From NCBI GenBank assembly GCA_043842855.1, contig JBBPJF010000001.1, forward strand, positions 248,001-312,000: a stretch of 64,000 nt of DNA. The letters are read 5' to 3'. This document shows, in pieces, positions 1 to 8,711 of the stretch (position 1 is the stretch's first letter; the number at the start of each line of letters is the position of its first letter). This DNA comes from QFNR01 sp043842855 (GTDB lineage Bacteria; Pseudomonadota; Gammaproteobacteria; Burkholderiales; Neisseriaceae). The notes under the pieces were generated by a model. The model was not told the DNA's origin, did no database searches, and was given only the letters and a program-made list of their open reading frames with translations. The position numbers and the translations under genes were made by a program.

Positions 1-76
1 CATCTTTAACACTTGCCCTTCGATAAACGGCTATTCTAACAAAAAAACCTACTTCCAAATGGGCAATTGCGCCCCT

Positions 77-1267
77 TTATAACGAAGCCAGTCTAGCGGT
101 ATCTTTAGCAATCATCAACTCTTCATTCGTCGGGATTACTAGGACAATAGGCCCTCTCCTAGAGAGAACTGAAATTTCCCCTTCTATAACTGACTCATTT
201 GCTAAATCATCGAGTACAAAGCCTAGTATGCTTAGTTGATCTACTACGCTTTTCCTCACTAGAGCTGAATGCTCACCAATTCCACCCGTAAATACCAAGG
301 CCTCTATTTTCTTTGTAGCTACTGCCATAGCAGCTATTCCTTGTGCAATTCGGTAAGTAAACATTTGAAGTGCCAGTTGTGCCTGCTCATGCCCTTGCTC
401 TGCCGCTTGAGTGATCTCTCTTAAGTCATTTGAAACCCCAGAAATACCCAGCAAACCACTTTCCAGATTAAGTAATTGGGTAGTTTCCTTAATCCCCATA
501 TGTGCATTTTCTTGCAAAAAAGTGAAGATATTTGGATCTACACTACCACTTCTAGTGCCCATAATAAGACCTTCTAGAGGTGTTAAGCCCATAGTAGTAT
601 CCATGGATTGGCCCTCAAGCACTGCGCATAAGGAAGCACCATTCCCTAAATGCGCAATAACCATAGTAGAAATAGCTTTGCCTCTTCCCCTTAAAAAAAG
701 CCTTGCCTCCTCACTAACATAACGGTAACTGGTTCCATGCATACCGTATTTTCTAATACCATATTTCTCATGATAGCCTAAAGGAATGCCATAAAGATAA
801 GCATGGCGGGGCATAGTCTGGTGGAATGAGGTATCAAACACTGCTACTTGAGGTAATTGTGGAAATATCCTTTGGGCTAAACGGATACCTTGTAAATTAG
901 CAGGGTTGTGCAATGGAGCGAGGACAATACAGTCCTCTATAGCCTGTAAAACTGTATCCGTAATCAGTGTAGAAGCTTTGAAGGCTTCTCCACCATGAAT
1001 CACTCGATGGCCAACAGCTTGAATATTCTTATGTAACCCTCGTTTTTCTAAATCCTTTAACAATGCCTCCAGCGCTCCCTCATGAGTGAAGTTGCAACTT
1101 AAGTTAACTAAGCCTTTAGCTTCCCCTTTTCGAATATGTAGTTGTGCCGATGATGAATTTAATTTCTCAGCCAGATAACTAATTTGAATCTGGCCCGACT
1201 TATGATCTATTAGTACACTTTTGATAGAAGAGCTACCACAATTCAAGACTAATACTAGATTTTTCAT
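77..1267 (-). CDS. ackA: Acetate kinase
   Basis: Cytosolic enzyme that interconverts acetate + ATP and acetyl phosphate + ADP. The 396-residue protein has the usual family length. It begins MKNLVLVLNCGSSSIK, the N-terminal phosphate-binding signature, and also carries GHRVIHGGE, VFDTSFHQTMP with the catalytic Asp, HLGNGAS and GTRSGSVDP. The frame is open further upstream, but the ATG at 1267 is preceded by a perfect AAGGAGG and matches the family N-terminus, so I chose it. No pta lies on the visible side; it may sit beyond base 1. Downstream on the minus strand there is a short GGGC/GCCC hairpin near 60-75 without a clean T run. The assignment is secure. Confidence 0.97.
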   Translation of the reverse strand: MKNLVLVLNCGSSSIKSVLIDHKSGQIQISYLAEKLNSSSAQLHIRKGEAKGLVNLSCNFTHEGALEALLKDLEKRGLHKNIQAVGHRVIHGGEAFKASTLITDTVLQAIEDCIVLAPLHNPANLQGIRLAQRIFPQLPQVAVFDTSFHQTMPRHAYLYGIPLGYHEKYGIRKYGMHGTSYRYVSEEARLFLRGRGKAISTMVIAHLGNGASLCAVLEGQSMDTTMGLTPLEGLIMGTRSGSVDPNIFTFLQENAHMGIKETTQLLNLESGLLGISGVSNDLREITQAAEQGHEQAQLALQMFTYRIAQGIAAMAVATKKIEALVFTGGIGEHSALVRKSVVDQLSILGFVLDDLANESVIEGEISVLSRRGPIVLVIPTNEELMIAKDTARLASL

Positions 1268-1408
1268 AGACCTCCTTCCCAAAGCTCGGCCAGAAACCAC
1301 CTCCCCTTTTAAATGGAGGAATGGAACCAGCCCAGAAAAAGAGCATAGCAAGGCTAGCTCACTACAACTCCAGAAAAATTTGACTAAGATCAGTTGACTG
1401 TTTCTAAG

Positions 1409-2167
1409 CTAAACTTTTTTATCATCACGATGTACCATCAAACCTGCGAAAGTTTGTGCTACTGGCATAATTTCTATCGAATTAATATTGACATGCGTGG
1501 GCTGTTGATAGATCCACAATACAATTTCAGCAATATCCTGCGGCTTGAGATAGTTTACCTCTCGATAAACAGCCCTCGCTTTCTGCTCATCTCCTTTAAA
1601 GCGCACTTGTGAAAATTCGGTTTCTCCACAGAGTCCTGGCTCAACATTAGTTATTCTTATACCCTTATCAGCCAGATCTGCTCTCAAATTTTTACTGAAT
1701 TGTTTGACGAATGCTTTAGATGCTCCATATACGTTTGCTCCATAATAGGGATAAGAACCTGCTGTAGAGCCGATGTTAATGATGTGTCCACTTCTCTTTC
1801 TCACCAATGCAGGCAGTAACTTCCGAGTAACATATAGTAAGCCACTGATATTGGTCTGAACCATAATTTCCCAATCAATCCACTCAGTCTGATGTGCTGG
1901 TTCTAAACCTAGTGCCAACCCTGCATTGTTAATTAATAGGTCAATATCTTCCCAGTCCCCTTTCAATGAAGCTAAGCCCTGATCTACTGACTGATAACTA
2001 CACAAATCCATTTCTAAGGGTAAAAAATTTTTCCCCAACTCACGTTGCAACTTACCTAGTTGCTCCGTTCTCCTACTGGCCCCAATCACTGAGTAACCTG
2101 CTTTTACAAAAATTTTACTAATTTCTTTTCCAAATCCTGAGGATGCCCCCGTTACTAAAACTGTCAT
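1409..2167 (-). CDS. Short-chain dehydrogenase/reductase, YdfG-like
   Basis: NAD(P)-dependent oxidoreductase of the classical SDR family, 252 residues. The N-terminus MTVLVTGASSGFGKEISK is the glycine-rich nucleotide-binding motif. It is followed by INNAGLALG, a serine in NIGSTAGSYPY and the catalytic YGASK. The overall sequence resembles YdfG-type 3-hydroxy acid dehydrogenases (serine and other 3-hydroxy acids), but substrate cannot be read from the sequence. An ATG at 2179 would add four residues. I prefer 2167 because YdfG homologues start right before the VLVTGA strand. It lies 141 bases upstream of ackA on the same strand. Confidence 0.85.
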   Translation of the reverse strand: MTVLVTGASSGFGKEISKIFVKAGYSVIGASRRTEQLGKLQRELGKNFLPLEMDLCSYQSVDQGLASLKGDWEDIDLLINNAGLALGLEPAHQTEWIDWEIMVQTNISGLLYVTRKLLPALVRKRSGHIINIGSTAGSYPYYGANVYGASKAFVKQFSKNLRADLADKGIRITNVEPGLCGETEFSQVRFKGDEQKARAVYREVNYLKPQDIAEIVLWIYQQPTHVNINSIEIMPVAQTFAGLMVHRDDKKV

Positions 2168-2391
2168 ACTTTTTACCATCCCTGAGGTCGGGAATATAAT
2201 CCCTCGATTGGTCCCGCTCAAATCCAGTCTGTAGCAGGTACAAATAAACATTATTTGACGGAATATTATGTCATAGAAATTCTAGCGTTCCAAATAGCCT
2301 CTGTTTTGTGAGACAATGCCCCTTTAATAGGAACTAGCCTTAGATCAACTGGGAATGATCTTCAGAGTTCTCAATGTGTAAGGAATTAATC

Positions 2392-2688
2392 ATGAGCCAA
2401 GCCAAAAAAACTCCCAAGACACTTAGTGAGCAGCGTACTCTTAGCAGTAATAAGGAGCTTTCCTTCGAAGCTGCAATGGAAAGACTGGAAGTGCTGACTA
2501 CTCAGATGCAAGCTGCCGATATCACCTTAGAAGAAACCCTTAAATACTACGAAGAAGGCTTAGCTCTAACCGAATTTTGTCAGAAAAAACTGGAACAGAT
2601 AGAGCAAAAAATACAAATCCTTAATAAAAAATCTAATGCTGAAAGTGAACAGTTCCGATTAGAGGAGTTTTTTCCTGATGAAAACTGA
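2392..2688 (+). CDS. xseB: Exodeoxyribonuclease VII small subunit
   Basis: Small subunit of exonuclease VII, which with XseA degrades single-stranded DNA to oligonucleotides in the cytoplasm. The core reads LSFEAAMERLEVLTTQM then a typical LEETLKYYEEGLALTEFCQKK-like helix, the two-helix coiled coil of the family. The ATG at 2392 (MSQAKKTPKT) is chosen over one at 2374. The N-terminal tail is longer than usual and basic. The 3' end overlaps ispA by 11 bases, giving the classical xseB-ispA coupling; dxs, which often follows, is absent. Confidence 0.93.
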   Translation: MSQAKKTPKTLSEQRTLSSNKELSFEAAMERLEVLTTQMQAADITLEETLKYYEEGLALTEFCQKKLEQIEQKIQILNKKSNAESEQFRLEEFFPDEN

Positions 2689-3571
2689 GGGTTTTACACA
2701 GTGGATGGCTGTCCAAAAAGAAAAAATTGAGGAGGCTATAGTTTCTTATCTGCCCAAAGAAGATGCACAGCCACAGCCGCTTAGCCAAGCGATGCATTAC
2801 TCAGTATTGGGACAAGGGAAAAGAATTCGACCTCTACTCGTTATTGCTGCCTCGCAGCTAGGCGTACCTGATGAAATAGCTCTATCTCAACATCTTACCG
2901 CTGTGGAATTCATTCACACTTACTCGCTCTTACATGATGATTTGCCTGCTATGGATAATGATGATCTTCGGCGCAATAAGCCTACTTGTCATAAAGTATT
3001 TGGAGAAGCCATGGCCCTACTGGCAGGTGATACGCTGCAAAGTCTTGCCTTTGAAATCCTCACCCTTCCTAATACATTGGCTGCCGAACAAAAATTAAAA
3101 GCTTTTCAAATTTTGGCTCACTCAATTGGATTTGAAGGCATGGCAGGTGGCCAGGCTTTCGATTTACTCTATACCGCCCAGCCTATCCAACTCAATGAAT
3201 TGAAGCTGCTACATCAAAAAAAGACGGGGGCCCTTATCGAGGCCTCTATACTCTTGGGTCTACTATCCTGCAAAAACTATAATCCTCAACTACTTAAAAA
3301 ATTAAAAGTCTTTGCCAAAAAAATTGGACTAGCATTTCAAATAGTGGATGATATTCTTGATGAACAAGCCCCCACACATGTATTGGGAAAAACCGCTGGC
3401 AAAGACGCCAGAAACCAAAAGGCTACGTTCCCACTTCTTCTTGGAATAGATAAAGCATACCAGTGTGCACAAGAGCTTATTGCGGATGGTATAGAGCTGC
3501 TCCAGCCTTATGAGCCGGAAAGTTTGCGCCTAACCAGTCTTGCCAGCTATGTATTAGAACGTCACTTTTGA
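2678..3571 (+). CDS. ispA: Farnesyl diphosphate synthase (polyprenyl synthetase)
   Basis: Condenses IPP with DMAPP and GPP to make farnesyl diphosphate for undecaprenyl phosphate and quinone chains. At 297 residues it has full length. It shows GKRIRPLL, the first aspartate-rich motif in LLHDDLPAMDNDDLRRN, GGQAFD, and the second motif FQIVDDILD. It is translationally coupled to xseB. Its TGA ends exactly one base before the stop codon of the opposing ggt gene, so there is no spacer for a terminator. ispH in the same window belongs to the same isoprenoid supply route. Confidence 0.95.
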   Translation: MKTEGFTQWMAVQKEKIEEAIVSYLPKEDAQPQPLSQAMHYSVLGQGKRIRPLLVIAASQLGVPDEIALSQHLTAVEFIHTYSLLHDDLPAMDNDDLRRNKPTCHKVFGEAMALLAGDTLQSLAFEILTLPNTLAAEQKLKAFQILAHSIGFEGMAGGQAFDLLYTAQPIQLNELKLLHQKKTGALIEASILLGLLSCKNYNPQLLKKLKVFAKKIGLAFQIVDDILDEQAPTHVLGKTAGKDARNQKATFPLLLGIDKAYQCAQELIADGIELLQPYEPESLRLTSLASYVLERHF

Positions 3572-5344
3572 CTAGTAGCCCACTGCCAAACCATCAGGAT
3601 CTCGGCTATCAGAAGCTCCTTCGAGTTCTCCCTTTTCATTGATTCTGATACTTTGAGATCTGCCCATTGTAGGCTTTACCACTACTCGATGCCCCTTTTG
3701 TTCCAATAACCGAACAGTATCTGGATTCAGTGCTTTCTCTACCCGAAGTTCTTCTGGAATTCCCTGATGATGAACTCGAGGAAGCGCCACTGCTTCTGCA
3801 GGATTAAGGTGAAACTCAATGTCATTTAAAATAACCTGTAAAACAGTAGTGATAATCCTTGCACCACCCGGGCTACCAGTCACTAAATACAGCTGATTAT
3901 TTTTTAAAACAAAGGTGGGCGTCATAGAAGACAGCGGGCGTTTACCCGGCTGTACGGCGTTTGCTTTACCCCCGCTCAAACCGTAAAGATTCAATGTTCC
4001 TGGCTGCAAGGCAAAATCATCCATCTCATTATTGAGTAAAATTCCAGTACCATCAGCCACTAGCCCGCTACCAAAATTACCATTCAGAGTATAAGTCATG
4101 GATACAGCGTTTTTATCCTTATCTACCACGGAAAAATGCGTTGTTTCATCCCTTTCATAATCCATAGGATTGCCTGCACTTATGGTCGACGGTGCAGAAG
4201 CTGTAGGCCTAATCTTCCCTGCCTGCGCATCAGCGTAACTCTTAGAGAGTAACCCTTTGACCGGTACATGAACAAAACCAGGATCCCCCAGATACACTGC
4301 CCTATCTGCATAGGCTAGCTTAGAAGCTTCAGCCATATAGTGGATAGTATTCGCACTATTCACCCCCCACTGTGCCAGTGGCCAACGTTCCAACAAATTC
4401 AAAATCTCCAAGAGATGTACTCCGCCGGAAGAAGGCGGAGGCATTGTCACTACCTCATACCCTTTGTAAGTTCCCTTAAGTGGCTGACGCTCTATTACAC
4501 GATAATTTGCTAAATCTTTCCTATCAATCCAATGAAATGGGCGCATAGCTGCCGCAAGTTTGTCAGCAATCTTTCCATGGTAAAAGGCCCTTGCTCCATC
4601 TTTAGCAATTAATCGTAAAGACTGCGCTAAATCCTTTTGAACAAATAGGTCTCCTTCCTGTAAAAGTCTACCACCAGGAAAAAAGATTTTTTTGGTTGCA
4701 GGCCATCTGGCTAGATGCATTTGACTCGCATTCAAAGTGTTAGAAAATACTCTAGTAACTCGGAAACCTTTATCTGCTAACTTGATAGCAGGAGCTATCA
4801 AGGTCGCCCAGGGGAGCTTGCCGTACTTTTTCCATGCATACTCCAAGCCCCCCACAGTACCTGGCACACCTGAAGCGTATGGAGTATAGATTGATCTTCC
4901 ATCAATAACTTTACCGGTAGAAGCATTAACGAAAGTGTCTTTTCCTACAGAATGAGGCGCCACCTCACGAAAGTCTATTGCAGTAATCTTACGAGGGCTA
5001 TTATGATAAAGCATCATAAAACCTCCTCCGCCCAAATTACCAGCGCTAGGCAGCACCACAGCCAAACTAAAAGCTACAGCTACAGCTGCATCGACTGCGT
5101 TACCTCCTTTTTTTAAAATATCTAACCCTATCTGGGAAGCCAAAGCTTGTTCAGAGACCACCATACCATGCTTTGCATATATTGGAAATTGGATGGATAT
5201 AGGCCCTTCATAGGCTGCACTAGCTTGCTGGGTTGCATTAGGCTGATATGTCTTTGCCTCAGCAATCTCAGACAGATGTGCACCTGCCAAAAACATCCAC
5301 GCCCCTACCCAACAAAGGGCTAATCGTCTTTTTTGCTTAACCAT
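3572..5344 (-). CDS. ggt: Gamma-glutamyltransferase (glutathione hydrolase), periplasmic
   Basis: Hydrolyses the gamma-glutamyl bond of glutathione and transfers the glutamyl group. The 590-residue precursor starts with a basic n-region and hydrophobic stretch, then AEAKTYQPN, consistent with a Sec signal peptide cut near residue 30. Family motifs include GGNAVDAAVAVAFSLAV, GNLGGGGFM, and the self-processing site around DETTHFSVVDKD, where the second Thr becomes the N-terminal nucleophile of the small subunit. PLSSMTPT and GSPGGARIITT follow. It would supply Cys-Gly, Glu or Cys from host or own glutathione. It stands alone, convergent with ispA. Confidence 0.95.
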   Translation of the reverse strand: MVKQKRRLALCWVGAWMFLAGAHLSEIAEAKTYQPNATQQASAAYEGPISIQFPIYAKHGMVVSEQALASQIGLDILKKGGNAVDAAVAVAFSLAVVLPSAGNLGGGGFMMLYHNSPRKITAIDFREVAPHSVGKDTFVNASTGKVIDGRSIYTPYASGVPGTVGGLEYAWKKYGKLPWATLIAPAIKLADKGFRVTRVFSNTLNASQMHLARWPATKKIFFPGGRLLQEGDLFVQKDLAQSLRLIAKDGARAFYHGKIADKLAAAMRPFHWIDRKDLANYRVIERQPLKGTYKGYEVVTMPPPSSGGVHLLEILNLLERWPLAQWGVNSANTIHYMAEASKLAYADRAVYLGDPGFVHVPVKGLLSKSYADAQAGKIRPTASAPSTISAGNPMDYERDETTHFSVVDKDKNAVSMTYTLNGNFGSGLVADGTGILLNNEMDDFALQPGTLNLYGLSGGKANAVQPGKRPLSSMTPTFVLKNNQLYLVTGSPGGARIITTVLQVILNDIEFHLNPAEAVALPRVHHQGIPEELRVEKALNPDTVRLLEQKGHRVVVKPTMGRSQSIRINEKGELEGASDSRDPDGLAVGY

Positions 5345-5374
5345 ACACAGGATTACTTTCTGAAAATATCGAAT

Positions 5375-6130
5375 TTAGATAGGAAAGTTCTTCGCACCTT
5401 GACTATACCTTACAATCGCCCCTAAATAACTAGCCAATACGTAAATTAAGAAAAAACTAAAATAAACTACTGAGGGTACGGTAGTGCACAATAAAAAAAG
5501 CGTAAAGAAAATAAGCCCGTTGTTATACCATCTTAAGCGTTTATCTTCTATGCCTTTAAAACTCCAAAATTTGATAGGCACTACCATTGAAAAAGCTGCG
5601 AATAATGTAAATACTGTCCCTAACCCTGTACTATGCTCATAGGTTGGGAAAAAATTATGCCACACCCATATAAACCCAATGACTAGAGAAGCAGCAGAAG
5701 GACTTGGCAGCCCCATAAACCATTTTTTATCTGCTATCCCTATCAATGTATTGAATAAAGCTAAACGCATAGCAGCACAAACGCAGTAGATAAACATTAC
5801 CAGATAACCTAATTTACCCAGAGGTTGCAGAAGTGCTATATACATTATCAGAGAAGGTGCTACTCCGAAACTTACCATATCAGCAATACTATCCAGTTCC
5901 TCTCCAAACCTTCCCTGTTTACCTGTCCAGCGTGCCACTCTTCCATCTAGGCCATCTAACAACAAGCAAGCCACCATGGCCCAGCCCACATGATCGTAAT
6001 GGAGCTCCATAGCCTCTGTAATTGCGAAAAAAGCAAAAAAAAGGGCAGAAAATGTAAAAAGACTGGGTAACAAATAAAAACCCGTCTTCTCCCTAAAAGT
6101 TCTAGGAACCTGATTCACCGATTGATGCAT
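5375..6130 (-). CDS. pssA: CDP-diacylglycerol-serine O-phosphatidyltransferase
   Basis: Inner-membrane enzyme making phosphatidylserine from CDP-diacylglycerol and serine. The 251-residue protein has about seven hydrophobic segments. The CDP-alcohol phosphotransferase signature is complete: DGLDGRVAR, then a glycine and the two aspartates of EELDSIADMVSFG at about residues 60-90. It is the membrane type II enzyme, not the E. coli phospholipase-D-like PssA. It lies between psd and ggt on the same strand and provides the substrate for Psd. Confidence 0.93.
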   Translation of the reverse strand: MHQSVNQVPRTFREKTGFYLLPSLFTFSALFFAFFAITEAMELHYDHVGWAMVACLLLDGLDGRVARWTGKQGRFGEELDSIADMVSFGVAPSLIMYIALLQPLGKLGYLVMFIYCVCAAMRLALFNTLIGIADKKWFMGLPSPSAASLVIGFIWVWHNFFPTYEHSTGLGTVFTLFAAFSMVVPIKFWSFKGIEDKRLRWYNNGLIFFTLFLLCTTVPSVVYFSFFLIYVLASYLGAIVRYSQGAKNFPI

Positions 6131-6267
6131 GATTTATCTCTTTGATACATATTTATAATTAAGACGGAAAAGTAAACTCTCCAGCACGCCTATACACCCC
6201 TGCCACAGGTTTCGACAGGCCTCTCTATGACTGCCACACTACCTTCTTCTATATTAGCGATTAATGC

Positions 6268-6939
6268 TTATTCTTCTGAGGAAGCTTTCAAGTAGGCCAA
6301 AACTGAGCTAGTGGCACGCACCTTATCTCCGATCACCACACAGGGACGGGCATCTACAGGCAAATAAAGATCCACCCTAGAGCCAAAACGAATGAAGCCA
6401 TACCGCTCACCTCTACTCACCTCATCCCCAGCCCTACAATAGCACAAAATCCGCCTAGCTATTAGACCTGCAATCTGAACTACCGTAACTTCTTCCCCTT
6501 GAGGTGTTTGAAACAAGACAGCATTACGTTCATTCTCTTTACTGGCCTTATCCAAAGAAGCATTGACAAAATTTCCAGGAAAATATCTCACCTCCTGCAC
6601 CTTCCCTGCTAACGGCATACGATTAGAGTGTACGTTGAAAATATTCATAAAAATACTGATCTGTAAAGCTTCTTGCCGTCGGTAAGGATCCACTGTCTTC
6701 TGCACTACAATCACCTTTCCATCTGCAGGAGCGACAACTGAAGCTTCATTCTCATCAGCTAGATTTCTAGGAGGATCGCGAAAAAACTGCACGATCAGAG
6801 CCGTAAACAGATACATGAGTAAATCTAATATTTGGCAATCCAGTAAAAAAACACCCCAGGCAATCAACAATACCAGGATAATATAGGGATGTCCCTCACG
6901 AGCAATATAAGGGTGGGGATAATTATTTTTCAAGCTCAT
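6268..6939 (-). CDS. psd: Phosphatidylserine decarboxylase, short proteobacterial type
   Basis: Converts phosphatidylserine to phosphatidylethanolamine at the inner membrane. At 223 residues it is the short (PSD-A) form. It has two N-terminal hydrophobic segments at about 18-50, then RDPPRN, VVAPADGKV and a FNVHSNRMP histidine motif. The proenzyme cleavage pair is Gly186-Ser187 in IRFGSRVDLYLP; the serine becomes the pyruvoyl group. It follows accD by 15 bases, so the two are probably cotranscribed, and pssA is next downstream. Confidence 0.94.
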   Translation of the reverse strand: MSLKNNYPHPYIAREGHPYIILVLLIAWGVFLLDCQILDLLMYLFTALIVQFFRDPPRNLADENEASVVAPADGKVIVVQKTVDPYRRQEALQISIFMNIFNVHSNRMPLAGKVQEVRYFPGNFVNASLDKASKENERNAVLFQTPQGEEVTVVQIAGLIARRILCYCRAGDEVSRGERYGFIRFGSRVDLYLPVDARPCVVIGDKVRATSSVLAYLKASSEE

Positions 6940-6954
6940 TTTCTAAATCCAATA

Positions 6955-7881
6955 CTATTCTTCAACTTTTTGTGATTCGGACGACTTCTTCTCAGAAGCG
7001 AGATCGACCTTCTGTATTTTTTCAGGGCTATTTTTAAGTAATAAAGAAAGCAAAGTAAATACAGAACTACGCATTTCCCTTCGATCTACAATTTGATCCA
7101 ATGCACCCTTAGTGAGTAAGAACTCTGCACGTTGAAACCCATCAGGTAAAGTCTCTCTGACTGTCTGTTCAATTACCCGGGGGCCAGCAAACCCAATTAA
7201 AGCTCCAGGTTCAGCAAGCACTAAGTCTCCTAAAAAGGCAAAACTAGCTGAAACTCCCCCCATGGTAGGATTTGTCAAAATCGATACAAAGGGTAAAGTT
7301 TTCTCAGTAAGCCAGTGTAAAGAAGCAGCAGTCTTAGACATTTGTAGCAAAGAAGTCAATCCTTCCTGCATTCTTGCACCTCCAGAAGCAGTAAAACAAA
7401 TGAAGGGGCATTCTAACTCTGCAGCACGGTTCACAGCACGCACAAATTTCTCTCCTACTACAGAACCCATTGAGCCCCCTATGAACCTAAATTCAAACAC
7501 AGCCACCACGACCGGCATACCCTGCAGAGTTCCGCTACCTGTAATCAAAGCGTCATTTTCATCTGTCGCTTTTTGTAGTGCACTTAAACGGTCGACGTAC
7601 TTTTTTGTGTCCCTAAATTTAAGGAAGTCTACTGGCTTTAATTCAGCTGATAATTCCTGAAAAGAGTCCTTATCTAGGAAAACATTGATCCTATCTCTAG
7701 CTGGGAGGTAATTGTGGTAACTACATTTGGGACAAACATGTAAATTCTTAATCAATTCAGTAGTGTAAAGCGTAGCTAAACAAGAAGGACACTTAACCCA
7801 TAACCCTTCCGGGATGGGAGATTTACTTTTAGCAGGGCTCTTTTTAATCTTAGGCGGCAAAAGCTTATCTAACCAGGACAT
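6955..7881 (-). CDS. accD: Acetyl-CoA carboxylase carboxyltransferase subunit beta
   Basis: Beta subunit of the carboxyltransferase that forms malonyl-CoA for fatty acid synthesis. The 308-residue protein has an N-terminal four-cysteine zinc ribbon (CPSCLATLY and HVCPKCSYHNY, about residues 31-55). The crotonase-like core follows with GSMGSVVGEKF, ASGGARMQEG and PTMGGVSASFA. The C-terminal 20 residues are charged and poorly conserved. The gene follows trpA by five bases, the usual trpBA-accD order, but folC is not next; psd is. Confidence 0.96.
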   Translation of the reverse strand: MSWLDKLLPPKIKKSPAKSKSPIPEGLWVKCPSCLATLYTTELIKNLHVCPKCSYHNYLPARDRINVFLDKDSFQELSAELKPVDFLKFRDTKKYVDRLSALQKATDENDALITGSGTLQGMPVVVAVFEFRFIGGSMGSVVGEKFVRAVNRAAELECPFICFTASGGARMQEGLTSLLQMSKTAASLHWLTEKTLPFVSILTNPTMGGVSASFAFLGDLVLAEPGALIGFAGPRVIEQTVRETLPDGFQRAEFLLTKGALDQIVDRREMRSSVFTLLSLLLKNSPEKIQKVDLASEKKSSESQKVEE

Positions 7882-7886
7882 ACAGC

Positions 7887-8711
7887 TTACCCCTCCACAC
7901 CCAAGCCAGCTGTGGCTTCCTTCAGTTCTCTAACAACTTTTCCTAGAGCAGGCAAAGCCGCTTCACCCGCTTTCTCTATCTCCTCAATCAACCGGCTGCC
8001 AACCACTATTCCATCTGCTGCCTGGCAAAGTAGTCGAACATCGCGCTTTTGTCGTACACCGAATCCCACGACCAAAGGTAAGCCCTCAAGCTGCGGTCTA
8101 AGCTCCTTAAGCCTATTTCTTACCTCTTGGGTATCCATTTGATGGCTACCAGTGACTCCCTTCACCGAAACATAGTAAAGGTACCCTCCCGCTTTTTGCA
8201 CCACGATCCTAGCGCGTTCTCTCGGCGTTGTGGGTGTAAGCAAAAAGATATTTTCCACGCCTCTTTGCTCCAAAGCACTGTGCAATGGCTCTGTAATCTC
8301 CACTGGTAGGTCCACCACTAATACTCCATCTACGCCCATCTTAGCTGCTTTCTCTGCAAAAAGCTCTACACCTAAGTGAAACAATGGATTGAAGTACCCC
8401 ATGAGCACAACCGGTGTAGTTTGATTACTCTTACGAAAAAGTCCTACCATATCTAACACTTGAGACAAAGTCGTTCCAGCCCTTAACGACCGCTCAACAG
8501 CCCGCTGGATCACGGGTCCATCTGCCACTGGCTCAGAAAATGGAAATCCTATTTCTAAGATATCTGCCCCGGCCTCTACTAGTTCATGCATTGCCTGGAG
8601 CGTAAAACTAAGACACGGATCCCCAGCAGTTATATAGGTGACTAATGCTTTTTTCCTTTGATCATGTAAACGAACAAAGGTCTGCGCAATCCTATTAATT
8701 TTTAAATTCAT
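7887..8711 (-). CDS. trpA: Tryptophan synthase alpha subunit
   Basis: Cleaves indole-3-glycerol phosphate to indole and glyceraldehyde-3-phosphate. The 274-residue TIM barrel includes the catalytic Glu in ILEIGFPFSEP and Asp in VADGPVIQRA. VVGFGVRQ and GIVVGSRLIEE form the phosphate-binding end. I chose the ATG at 8711 because it overlaps the trpB stop as ATGA, a standard coupling; a GTG two codons upstream is also open. The alpha and beta subunits channel indole between their active sites. Confidence 0.96.
   Translation of the reverse strand: MNLKINRIAQTFVRLHDQRKKALVTYITAGDPCLSFTLQAMHELVEAGADILEIGFPFSEPVADGPVIQRAVERSLRAGTTLSQVLDMVGLFRKSNQTTPVVLMGYFNPLFHLGVELFAEKAAKMGVDGVLVVDLPVEITEPLHSALEQRGVENIFLLTPTTPRERARIVVQKAGGYLYYVSVKGVTGSHQMDTQEVRNRLKELRPQLEGLPLVVGFGVRQKRDVRLLCQAADGIVVGSRLIEEIEKAGEAALPALGKVVRELKEATAGLGVEG

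Noticed and set aside
411..722. Open frame of 103 codons on the plus strand
   Set aside because: It lies antisense inside ackA, has no ribosome site and no family resemblance.
7262..7660. 132-codon plus-strand frame
   Set aside because: Antisense shadow of accD; the accD frame has all the family motifs.
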